Assembly: GCA_009760855.2 (NCBI GenBank)
Contig: WPIO01000021.1
Coordinates: 1,210,501 to 1,274,500 of the forward strand
Length of the DNA: 64,000 nt
Direction of reading: 5' to 3'
From: Cristatella mucedo
Taxonomy: Eukaryota; Bryozoa; Phylactolaemata; Cristatellidae
Shown one piece after another: positions 1 through 10,304 of the stretch (position 1 is the stretch's first letter; each line of letters opens with the position of its first letter). Made by a program: the position numbers and the translations under genes. Below the pieces are notes generated by a model, which saw only the letters and a list, made by a program, of their open reading frames with translations, did not search any database and had not been told where the DNA came from.

Positions 1-1630
1 TGCCTCTCTTGCAATTGTCTTGCTGGCTCTCATATCTAGCTCTGTTAACTGCCCTCCTCTGGCACTAAGGGTGGCTGTGGCTAGTTGATGATGCTATTGC
101 TGCTGCAGTCGTATCGAGCTGGTATCCGTGGCTTAGTGGTTGTGGGGGAGGAAGGAGTGTGCCACGTGTTTGAGGAAGCAGTTCGGGAGCAGACTGAGCA
201 GCTGCTAGAGGACAGATGCCGAGTAGCCAATGAAAACACAGCCAGCCGGCAGCTGAATGGCAGCACAAGGCTGCTGCCGAACTCCGAGGCAGGACGGCAG
301 CTCGGCAGCATTTTGCCCACACCCACAACGGCCGACCTCGACTCGGCACTCAGGCACAGCCACGAGCTCGAGCTGGTGGCAGACGCCCGTGGTATGCCAC
401 AGTCTCACATGCCCCCTCCTTCACCTCCCCCCCTTTCTGCTATCCCTCTCCCTCGTCCTCCCCCTCATCCTTCTCCCTTTTTCCTGCCTCATCCTGCACC
501 TCTGACTGACCGGCCTGCCGTCGGGTGTGCGCATCGAGCTCGCATGCTGTTGGCAGCTTTTCCGTTATGACTCGAACGACCGATGCTCCCACTGGGCTGC
601 CGATGGCCTGCTCCCTGACCGAGGCCCAGAGCCGAGCAGGATAGCTGCTAGTGCCCCGGTAATTTAATTGACCGCACGGTATTGCTCCCTGCTGACTCAC
701 CCGCCCCGTGACACCTGGGCTTCGATGCTGTTAAAGCTTTGCTCCAGCTGGTTTCTTCCGTGGGTTCGGTGCCTAAAATGCTGAGAGCTGAGCTTCTGGG
801 GCAATCAGCTCGGACAGGCGCTCGGCCCATCAGGAGGCGCTTCAGGCTGCTGATCTGATCTTTCAAGGCTCCACACTTGTAATTACTGTTTCCAACTTCC
901 TGCTACAAACTACCGACTAGCATGCTTCCCTTATCCACCCTAGTTAGTGTGTCCGGAGTCTCTCGCGAGAGATATTTTAAGGAATCAAGCATTTGCATTG
1001 ATATTTTAAGGAATTGTTTGCACCAGATTGCCCTGACACGTGCCTGCAAGAGCCAGCAGAGCACACGCCCTGCACAATAATGCGTAGCTGAAAGCACAGC
1101 CAGGCAAGTAGCAGCATCAGCAGCAAATCAGCTGAACCTACTGAGATAGTGAGATGTGGCTGGTGCAAGCTGCTCTCAGTCACCAGCACATGAGTCGTGC
1201 CACTGAGTTAAGCAGTTTTTGCATACATGGTCTCTGTCTATGTCTATCCGACGAATTAATTATCCAGAGAGACCTAAGGAATGGAAATGACAAAGAAGAA
1301 CAAAGGCTGCCGTCCCTGCTCAGCTTAGTACTCAGCAGGAGCCGGGACTTGTCCACAATTGGAAGGGTAACAGTGAGAATTTCAGTGATGTTGCCAAGCT
1401 CTACCAGGTAGAAATCGTGCACTTTGTCTTTGTTGCTGATCCTCTGACATGCGTTCGACACCTTGGCTGTCTTGTGCAGCCTTTATTAGATTTTTGTGTG
1501 ACTGAAGTGTTCCTTCTGATATCTGGTTTTAATGGATGTGACATTGGCCTTGGCTGCAGAGTTTGCAAGGCCAACTACCGGTATCGCCGGTTCCTTCATT
1601 TCTTGTCCATTGCTTTTAATGTCATGTAGT
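1..1630. other. No recognisable gene
   Basis: An open frame at 85-570 (161 codons) shows no domain, and its second half is an artefact of a pyrimidine-rich tract at about 409-500. No splice-supported exon was recognised and no repeat copy was identified. Confidence 0.4.
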
Positions 1631-1639
1631 CGTGGCACT

Positions 1640-2210
1640 AAATTTAATCCACCCGGCCTGTTGGCTCAGTGTGGCTGCTGATGTCCTTGGTGCAAAACTC
1701 TGCAGCTAGGCTTTTCTATCTTATACTTGGCAGTTACCACAGTGCTCTCACACTCACCCACTCTTGCCGACCTGCGCTTGCTCCCCATCAAACAGCGAAG
1801 CGACTTCAAGATTTTGCTTCCCACTTTAGATCCCTTCACTCTCTTACTCCAGCATGGCTATCCGAACTACTTCTTGATCAGGCTAAGCATGGTACTAGCA
1901 GCTCATCTGACTCAAATCGTTTAACTTTACTTTTAATCAAACAGGAATCCTTTAAGAGACCAAGCCTTTAGGTCGTATGCTCCTAAAGCCTTAAACTCAC
2001 CTGCGACTGATTTCAAGATATCTCCAGACTCCACCACATTTATAAAAAAAGAAGCTAAAAACCCACCTGCTCCTCACACTATTTGCTGGGTCCATTTGCA
2101 TTGTCCGTTGTGTGCTTATACGTGCCGACGATGTGCATGTTATCAGTAACCACGTTTATAAGTTTCCCTTAGAGCATATGCTGTCTTAAATTGTTTTTAT
2201 TATTAGTATT
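1640..2210 (+). mobile_element. LINE fragment, C-terminal ORF2 relic (family A)
   Basis: Frameshifted pieces read VQNSAARLFYLI, then RLLPIKQRSDFKILLPTLDP and LTPAWLSELL. This is the region after the reverse transcriptase of L2/CR1-type LINEs (VQNAAARL...HWLPVKxRIxFKILLLTYK...YLSELL). Downstream YAPKALNS and a 3' region of the family A type follow. Several in-frame stops show that it is dead. Confidence 0.75.
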
Positions 2211-2920
2211 TACCCAAGGGGCTGGCTCCTGCCTCGGGCACTTACATAAGGCTTCGCAACTGCAGATTACAGCTAGCCGACGTCTCGTGGTATGCTCTCA
2301 CACACACTGCTACTGCATGTGTACGCTCATGCCAGGCCCCCCCCCCAATGGATGCCTTATCGGCACTTGACTGAGCGTGGGAGTCAGAGTGTGCCGTCTA
2401 CCGAAGTTCGTTCTATATTTACGCCTCTCTCAATACTCTTGTTCACCGGTTAGCTAACTCACTAGAAAAGGCATCAACCGATGAGCACAAGTGGTTGAAT
2501 CTGGGCTAGCATTAATGTAGTCACGGTGTATTCTACGCAGGTCTATGTACGGAAACGACTTCATGACTTCCAGCTTTCCCTTTAGCACTGCTGACAAAGA
2601 ACAGATTGCAAATGGAGGTACTGTGGAAAGCCAAGCAAAGTTAGTAGCCTTACAAAGCAATGTATTGTGGTGCAAAGATAAAAGTATGGTCGTAGACAGT
2701 TTAAGCAAAGCCTGCTCATATGTTCCACTGTCATTAGTACCTCGACGACCTCGACCACCCGCCCAATGCATTGTGGGGTACTGCGTGACAATTCTTGTCA
2801 CGGTCAGCAGGTGGATGTGTGTAATTTTTAGCTGACCATATATGGAGTGCTTCCTTTACGGCTTATGCTAAGTGCCTAGAAGCAGATTTAGTTCTCTTAT
2901 AGCTTGCAATACACATGTGC

Positions 2921-3325
2921 AATAATAATAATTATAATAATAATAATGCACTTGATAAAGTGCCCTCAGAGAACTCAATCTCTCTCTAGGCGCTTTACAT
3001 TTGCTGCAAAGGGAAATGCAATTGAATGGTGAGTAATATCATGCTTGATAAACAAAAAAAATGAATAACATGGTTAGGGGTGACATGCACAGGGTCAGCA
3101 TGCAAATGTGGTTAGTGGCAGCATGCACAGTGTCAGCACGCATAAGCACGTGAAGGACGAATCACAGGGACCCAGTAAATGCTGTCCTAAATAGGTGTGT
3201 TTTTAAGTTCTTTTTAAATGTGGTCAGGTCAGGGGATGTTCTGACGCTGGTCGGAGGGAGTTCCAGGCTTTGGGAGCATACGAACTAAATGCACGGTCTC
3301 CAAAGGATTTGAGGTTTCTTTTTAT
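2921..3325 (-). mobile_element. LINE family A 3' end
   Basis: Read on the - strand, this is the end of the ORF (SFGDRAFSSYAPKAWNSL-like, around 3300-3240), a 3' UTR, the motif aagcgcctagagagagattg, and an (ATT)n tail at 2921-2948. Close copies lie at 45716-46100 and 60137-60730, so the family is dispersed. The shared 3' region has short repeats such as gtcagcatgc. Confidence 0.75.
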
Positions 3326-3417
3326 TATTATTACTATTATTATTATGACTGATGATAGGTTTGGCTATACATTTCTGTGCCAATTTATGTCCACGTGACC
3401 TGAGAGAGGAGTTCAGT

Positions 3418-3419
<2 letters not shown>

Positions 3420-3458
<39 letters not shown>

Positions 3459-3491
3459 AGAGAGACAGACAGACAGAGACAGACAGACACA
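3420..3491. repeat. (GA)n / (GACA)n microsatellite
   Basis: A run of GA dinucleotides grading into agacagacag repeats, directly beside the family A LINE copy. Confidence 0.95.
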
Positions 3492-4227
3492 GAAATTGTC
3501 TAAGGTTGCTCCACCTAGTTCAGCATTGCTATTCCAGTTTTCATATAGATGCATATAGACTTCTCCTGTCTGTTGTTTGCAATTGAGGACACTTGGCATG
3601 GAGCAAGCTTGGCACGCGGGGTAATTTGCCGAAGAGTATGACGAAGAGGACTGGAAAGCCGAACGGGATATGGCCACCATTGCTAGCCGGGACTTAGTAG
3701 TAACCATGCCGAGCTGAGGGAAGGAAGCCCTCAGGCTCCCCAGTCTCGGCGTTGACTGTCATCCATTGCCAGAAGGACCGGTCGATAAGTAGCAATCCCT
3801 TCTCTGCACTGCTGCATGTTTGTTTTTTATATATTTACTCGCTGGCCCTCAGATCCTGCACTCGCTGGCCCCCAGATCCTGCACTCACTGGTATCACCAG
3901 CCGGCTAGCAGCAGCAAGCCGGAAGCTGTTAGATGCCTTCAAGATGCACGATGCTTTTAGTTTCCAACCCCTTTCACCGGAGAGGTTTCTGCTGCTAAAA
4001 AGGCTGCGCTCCTTGGGCAGTGCCTGATACGCACCGGCTTGTCAACGGCACAGCCTCCCCCCACACGCTGGCTAGACAGCAGTGGTTGCCTGCTGATGAT
4101 GCAGGAATGATCGCTGCAGTAGAGCCGTGGAGCAGGGATGGCTCCCTCTGCGACAAGGGCAACGTCAGGCCAGCGCGACCGGCAGGCTCGATCGGCCCAT
4201 CGATCTTGCGGTGCTGTTGGTAGTTGT

Positions 4228-4342
4228 GATAATAATAATAATATTAACGCACTTGATAAAGCGCCCTCAGAGAACTCAATCTCTTTCTAGGCGCTTTACA
4301 TTTGCTGCAAAGGGAAAGCGATTGAATGGGAGTAATATCATG
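4228..4342 (-). mobile_element. LINE family A tail, truncated
   Basis: Holds the (AAT)n-side tail followed by gcgccctcagagaactcaat and tttacatttgctgcaaaggg, the terminal 110 bases of family A on the - strand. Confidence 0.7.
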
Positions 4343-4881
4343 CGATACTTTGCCTCACTCCACTACAGGCCACACACCGTTTAGGCATCAGTGCATCGAA
4401 TGCCAGAATGGGATCCAGATGTCGGCAACTTTCAGATGCAGTGCCTTGGCAGCCAGCCGGTCGTGTAATGCCCTGGTGGGTGCTGCAGTTGAACGTGTAG
4501 CCAACAAAGGCTGCACGACTGTCGGGCACAGTTAGACGACATTCTCCGAGTAGCCCCGGGCACTGCTGCATGCCTTTTTGGTCCGACAGGCCACTACTCT
4601 CGTAGGATGCCGAGCCGAAGCAGCAAGGGGTCTACGTTTGCGGCACCTACGCTTCGAAGCTGCTTGCTTCGACTGAGCTACCGAATCAGACGCCACGAGT
4701 CGGAGCGACCGTGCAGTTTGTGTGGGTAGGTGCTGACGTGCTGTTCGACGACAGCATTATGGGCGCCGGGTAGGGTCTGACCAGAATAGTTGTAATGGAC
4801 TGGCCCTTCCTGGAAACGTTTGAGACGGCCACTGAGTGATCAGAGCCGCAGTCATTTAGCCAGCGAGCGACTCGCCAGCGC

Positions 4882-5021
4882 TGCTTGGATTATTGAGGTG
4901 TTGCTTGGATTATTGAGGTGTTGCTTGGATTATCGAGGCACTGCTTTCATTATTAACGCACTGCTTGGATTGTTGAGGCACTGCTTGGATTGTTGAGGCA
5001 CTGCTTGGATTATCGGCGTCG
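4882..5021. repeat. 20-bp minisatellite, about 7 copies
   Basis: Seven tandem 20-bp units close to tgcttggattattgaggcac, with a few substitutions (gtgt or cac ends, attattaac in unit 4). The flanks do not repeat. Confidence 0.9.
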
Positions 5022-5424
5022 CATTGGTTTGCTATAGCACTAATTTTTTGTACACCTATGTTTCGAATGTAATGTAACTGTTGGTATGCCTAGTCCAGCT
5101 TGCCTTAACGTTAAAGTTAGATCGAGGGTAGAAAGCTGCAGGCACACCAATTTTCAGTTATGTACTTACTTACATTCGATTAGCCTGTTAGCAATTTTTA
5201 GAATCTTCAGCTCAAAAGTTAGTTAATGAGCTGAGCTCAATTTTATATGCTCAGAAAACGATCTGCTAAATCTATTGTGTTGCTGTCCCACCGGTAGTAA
5301 GCAGATATACCTGGACTAAAGAGCCTCAGTGTTACCAGGCAAGAAAACTTCCTTGTATTGCCTCTTGGCATACATTTACATGCAAGCAAGCATACTCATG
5401 TGTGCCCTCTCTCTGTCGCACGCA

Positions 5425-5427
5425 CGT

Positions 5428-5491
<64 letters not shown>

Positions 5492-5525
5492 ACGCATGCA
5501 TGCATGCATGCATGCACGCACGCAC

Positions 5526-5566
<41 letters not shown>
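5425..5566. repeat. (CA)n with internal (CATG)n
   Basis: About 60 bases of CA, a central block of gcatgcatgcatg and cgca repeats, then about 40 more bases of CA. Confidence 0.97.
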
Positions 5567-5569
<3 letters not shown>

Positions 5570-5579
5570 GCTGGCTCGA

Positions 5580-7680
5580 GAGCACACCGAGTTTAAGTTA
5601 CCACCAGGGCTAAGGCAGCTTCGTGTGAGAATGTCACAGGGTGTGTTCGAGTATTAGGATTAGCATAACAGCTGGAAAAAACCGAAAGGGCCACAGGTCG
5701 GCTAGACGACCAGTCAAGTAAACTGCTAAAACATCATCTGCCATGCTTGAATCTATGTTAAGCCCCTGGGGCTCCTGTTAGCCTTGGGACCCAGGCTTGG
5801 TACCCATCCATGCACTTGCACTGCCACCACTGGTGCTGATCCTAGGCACTGGTATTTATTAGCAGCACTGTTATATGCTTGAAGGCTGAATAAGTTGGTT
5901 GAAGGCTGTGCCTCTTCTCCTTAGAAATACTACTAGCCTGTCCACGGGCGCTCAGATTTAGTGCCAATGACCACAAGCAACACTAACTATCATGCCTAGT
6001 TTGTGAGCAGCATTGAGATGCCCTAATTCTTGCTAGCAAATATGATACATTTTTTATGCGCTGGTAGGGTACATTATCTAGATTCATGCATCTCAAACAG
6101 CTATTGGTTTTGAGATAAAATTGGCTTTAATAGTTTCCGGAGGACTGACTGGTCTTCCCAATCCTATTTCACTGAACGTTTTCCTAAATGGTTCAATCGG
6201 CTCTCAGCATTGCACTCTGTCATGCTCTTAATCAAAGCATTCGTGGGATTATTTTCCACTGCGGTTTCTAACACGCTTTGCACGTTCTTCGAGAGCAAGC
6301 TTTGCAAATTCTTCAAGAGAAAGCATATCTGTAATGTTGTACAAGGCAGCTGCCAACTTGATGAAAGCCGAACTGGGCTCTGTTACAATCTGCTTCCGGT
6401 GGCTGCCTGCAGAAGCGGATTTATGCATCGCTACCCACTGGCCTACAGCTTTTTCTATAGTGTCGCCAGTCTGCCTCATCCTTCAAACAAACAATGGGGT
6501 GTGTACTTTCCGAGGTAGCTGCTAGTGCAGTAGCACAATGCACACGGTTTGTTTGCAATCTCACCTTTCTCATAGCATAGCCAGCAGTGCATGCCGCTGC
6601 AGCCTGCTTGTATTCTGACAACGCTAAAGCCGATGTCAGTATGATATCCTGCTCCTGAGCACACAAGCTGTGCATGTTGTCAATTATTTGGCCCCGTGAG
6701 CAGCACGGGTCTCTAAAGAGGGGTGCCGTGGTTTCTTTATGTCATCTCCAAGAGTAACGGCAAGCATGTTTGGTGTCTGGTGGTGTACTGTTTACTGTCC
6801 CAAGCATGTGGCGCCTCTCAAGTGGACAATCGGATGCAGCCCCGGACCTGCTTTCGGATTGCTGTTGAATCTGTCCACAGCTCTGATAGACGACTGGAAG
6901 AGTCATAGATGCTGCTAGCAGAGCGTATATACAGGTGTATTTATTTAAAGAAATGCTTTTCTTTTCAATCCCAGAGGAATTCGAGAGTTGGTGATATTGA
7001 ATACTGCAACACTTTGGCCTCGGCGAATTATTTTGCAGTACCTTTCTGCCCTCGAATGTAAGTGTAAGTAGTTAGATATATATGGGCCAGAGTCAGCATG
7101 TACGCTGAATCATAGTTGCTTACGGCCGGCTGACAATGGTATGCCGGTTCTACACATGTCAGAGAATTGAAGTCAAATCCTTTGCCATGCAATGAAACCA
7201 ATGCAGACACAACAACGCAATGCCATGAAACCAATGCAGACATAACAATGCACATAGCAATGCTGGCTCTCCCTGACCCTGTTAGGCCTTCGCGAGGGAG
7301 TATACCAGTGACAGTTTCCACCCATTGTTTTACTGGAACTAGTATGCCCTTTGTTATGCGTGCCTAATCGTCAACATTCAGAGCACCATGCCCGATGTCA
7401 ACATACTTATAATAATACAAAACATGTGTATAACATCCAAATAGAAGTAATTCTCTGTAAATAGTAGTAAATCTTTCTCGGCATTTAGGATATACTGGAA
7501 AGGAAGTATATCAAGTTATCGGTGTAAACATCACTTAATTTTAATATGGATGAGCTCATGAAAACAATTCACACGGGGGTGGGCAAATGAAGCTAGCATG
7601 GCCTCAGGAGTTTTCATTTTGAAGCTTGATATGCTTGCCTGTGAATATTTTGTCCATTATGAGTGCACACTCAGTTTACA
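5580..7680. other. No recognisable gene
   Basis: Only short open frames are present. A roughly 35-bp direct duplication (ccatgcaatgaaaccaatgc region) lies at 7183-7255. Nothing else was identified. Confidence 0.4.
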
Positions 7681-7685
7681 TCTTT

Positions 7686-7772
7686 AATAATAATGACAAT
7701 AATAATAATAATATTACATTTGAAACAGCACCCTCAGATAACTCAATCTCTTTCTAGGCACTTTACATTTGT
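7686..7772 (-). mobile_element. LINE family A tail, short
   Basis: The (AAT)n tail followed by cctcagataactcaatctct and ctaggcactttacatttg, the last 80 bases of family A on the - strand. Confidence 0.65.
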
Positions 7773-8200
7773 TCAATCTCTTCTGCTACCCTAGCAGGAA
7801 GTACTCAAAAATCGATTGTTTTTAGAGGAAATCCGACTGGCATTCTAAATTGTTATACCGACACTGAACTCTTGGGTGTTAAAGATCAAGGTTTTTTGAA
7901 CACAATTGCAAGCTGTCCCTGAACAGAATCACGGCATTAGGGCGAAAACGTTTAAACTCCTCTCTATCTATACGCTAGCTTATTTCCTATGCTGCTTGCC
8001 GTCTTCACCATTTGCTTCAAGAGCTTCAGCAGAGCACCACTGAAAGCTGCTTCTACGGTCTCGGCAAGCATATGTCACACGACTTGTCTGCCACACTGGG
8101 GGGGGGGGGGTAGCAGCAGCAGTGCTGCTATGTTCACTAGTCACTGGCATTAGGTTCACTTGCCTTTTAAGTATTCTTGGGTAATGGCTGACTGGCATAT

Positions 8201-8985
8201 ACATTGCTCTCCAAAAGTTTCTATGCACCTGATCCATCGATCTGACATTGGTTGTCGCTAATGCCAATATTTGAGTTAGTCATTGAGCTACACTAGTTAT
8301 TAAAATTTAGCAATCTGTCATTATATATCTGCAGTAAGTTTCAGTCTGCTATGCCTAGCTTAGTAAATAACTGCATTCTTCGGCAACCGAGTCAACGGTT
8401 CCCATGTAAAGTGATGGGGGAAGGCGTGGTCACGTGACTACAAATCCCCATCTTGGATGTCATCCAGCAGAGTCCATTTTTGGCCAATTTCGTCACCAAC
8501 GATGCCTCGGCCAATGATGAGGTAGTGTACCCGGATGTCTCTTTGACCTGTTGAGGCCAGCCCCTGCATTAAGAGTCGTACGGTAGGAAACCAGAGCATG
8601 CTGCCAGTTGCACACCTTTCTGAGGGTAAAAGAGCGGTTTTGATGTCGCTGCACAGAGATGGCCAGTAAAACGTAGAAATTGCAAGGTGGTTGAAGATCT
8701 CGGGGGTACTGTTAGGAACGTTATTAGGAAACATCTGGGCTAGGGTATTGCTATGATAGAACAGAAGCAATGCCGTGATCAGGTCACTCAAGAGTAACTT
8801 CTGTTTTACTGTCGGATGCTGGGATCGGCTACCAAAATCCAGCCTTGCTTTTTTGTGCTGCACAGTCAACAATGGCTTGCAATTGGCCACCAGCGCATTC
8901 AGTCCTTGTTCGTTAAGCCATCTACTTATGGTGTTTCGGCTTTCGACCATTCTGGTTGCATAGCAGGGACTCCGGCAGTGCATGT
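8201..8985. mobile_element. Tc1/mariner relic with internal inversion
   Basis: The left end (tgctctccaaaagtttctatg) and the following 570 bases match the Tc1 element at 53460, same orientation, including a decayed transposase helix-turn-helix stretch around 8618-8730. From about 8790 to 8985 the sequence matches the next transposase part (WLNEQGLNALVA, KPLLTVQHKKARLDF) on the opposite strand. The copy is therefore rearranged and lacks the 3' half. It has no intact transposase. Confidence 0.75.
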
Positions 8986-10167
8986 TTAGTAGTGGCGAAC
9001 CTGTCCTTCAGAGCGATGCTTTTGTGGTGTCGGTCCTCACTCGAGAAGTCACACGACCGAAGTCGTCAATTTCTAGACATCCATAGAAGTCCTGCCCAAG
9101 GGGCACGGCTATCCATCATTTAGGTCGGTGGGGTGCCGGCTGCCCATGTACTTGCCACTGCCCGAAGCACAAGCTAAAAATATTCATACTCCGGCCTGTG
9201 GCCTCGGAATGCTTGGCAGTATTTCTTTCCCTTGTCCATCTCCACGAATTACAAACCCACCCTGGCCTTTGGTGTCTGCTGGATAGACCCAACCTGGCAC
9301 ATGCATAGCCTTGTAAATGTGGCCATCGAGTCAACGTAGCATGGTTGTCAGCAAGTGTGTGGGCTGGGCGCTCGGAGCGTTTTTGCCAAACAATAGTGGC
9401 TGATTGGCGTGTTCCGTGGCTTAGCTAGATGAATTCGGCTGCTATTATCGTGGCACATACATTTCTTCCCATCCCCTTTTGGGCCTAGACGTGCTTGAAG
9501 TACATAGCAGGTCGATCCACCTTAGATCATTCATCGGGGATCTCCACATAGCTCGAATATTTTTTAGCTACAGGTACTGCGATCCTACATTTTTTCATCC
9601 GAGCCATAGTGATATTTTCAGTCACCTCGGGCAGCTGCCTTCATTAGCTACCGTATTAGTAGCAGTGCAACACATTCTACCACACCGACGGACGTAGCAG
9701 CCAGTCGACGGGTCTCGTCCCCCCCTTGTGGGCGTCACACGGCATGGCTGCAGTTTTCTGCTCGAATCGGTGGCAATGGCACGAGGTGAGAGGGAGGGTC
9801 ATTCGCCTGCATTAATTGCCCGGCATTGGAAGCAGCTGTGCCACTCCACTGGGTTATTTGTCTTTGGAGCTCTCAGCAAAAGCCGGTGACCAATGCAATT
9901 ACTGGAAGCTGCTACTATGAATAGTGTCCCTGTTTGCTCGAATAATTATCTCCCATGCGGACGGCAGGTGGCCTTCGAGCCAGCCACCACTGCTCCACCT
10001 CCTGCTGCAATCATCTTGCCCACATTTTCTCTCTACGTGGCATCTCTCATCCATTGTTTGTGTCTATGAGACAGTGACTGTGGAAGGTGACTGAGCACAG
10101 GCAGCAAATCTCGCAGCAGTGCAATGGCCGTCGTCGTACTGGCAATGCAAGCTTTTCTGTGTACCCT
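8986..10167. other. No recognisable gene upstream of exon 1
   Basis: No exon, repeat copy or core promoter element was identified with confidence. The transcription start of robo is not placed. Confidence 0.35.
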
Positions 10168-10304
10168 ATGCCACCTGCTGTGCCAGTGCTGCTGCTGGTG
10201 CTACTGCTGTTGTATAGCCAGCCGGGACGGCAGCATGGCCGTGCTGCCGTCCCGGCTGGCAAACCCATTGCCACCACTGGCAGCTGCTCGTGCACCTGGC
10301 CCCG
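10168..10304 (+). CDS. robo: Robo exon 1, signal peptide (tentative)
   Basis: The ATG at 10168 opens a short frame starting MPPAVPVLLLVLLLLYSQPG, a proline-led hydrophobic run typical of a secretory signal peptide. About 25 residues of linker follow, then a donor-like g|gtaaag at 10305. The exon would end in phase 2, which matches the phase needed by the Ig1 exon if that starts at 13326 or 13329. Position at the 5' end of the gene and the hydrophobic core are the main support; there is no homology beyond that. The segment just after the hydrophobic core is a perfect inverted repeat (10217-10260), which is unusual for coding DNA. Another upstream exon could supply the signal peptide instead. 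Confidence 0.5.
10217..10260. repeat. Perfect 19-bp inverted repeat, 6-bp loop
   Basis: The 19-base arm at 10217-10235 is the exact reverse complement of 10242-10260, with loop tggccg. The arms are about 70 percent GC. It lies inside the proposed signal-peptide exon. Confidence 0.97.

Noticed and set aside
85-570. 161-codon open frame on the + strand beginning with a leucine-rich stretch
   Set aside because: The second half is a pyrimidine-rich tract giving proline/leucine by composition, no domain is visible, and the frame overlaps open frames on the other strand.
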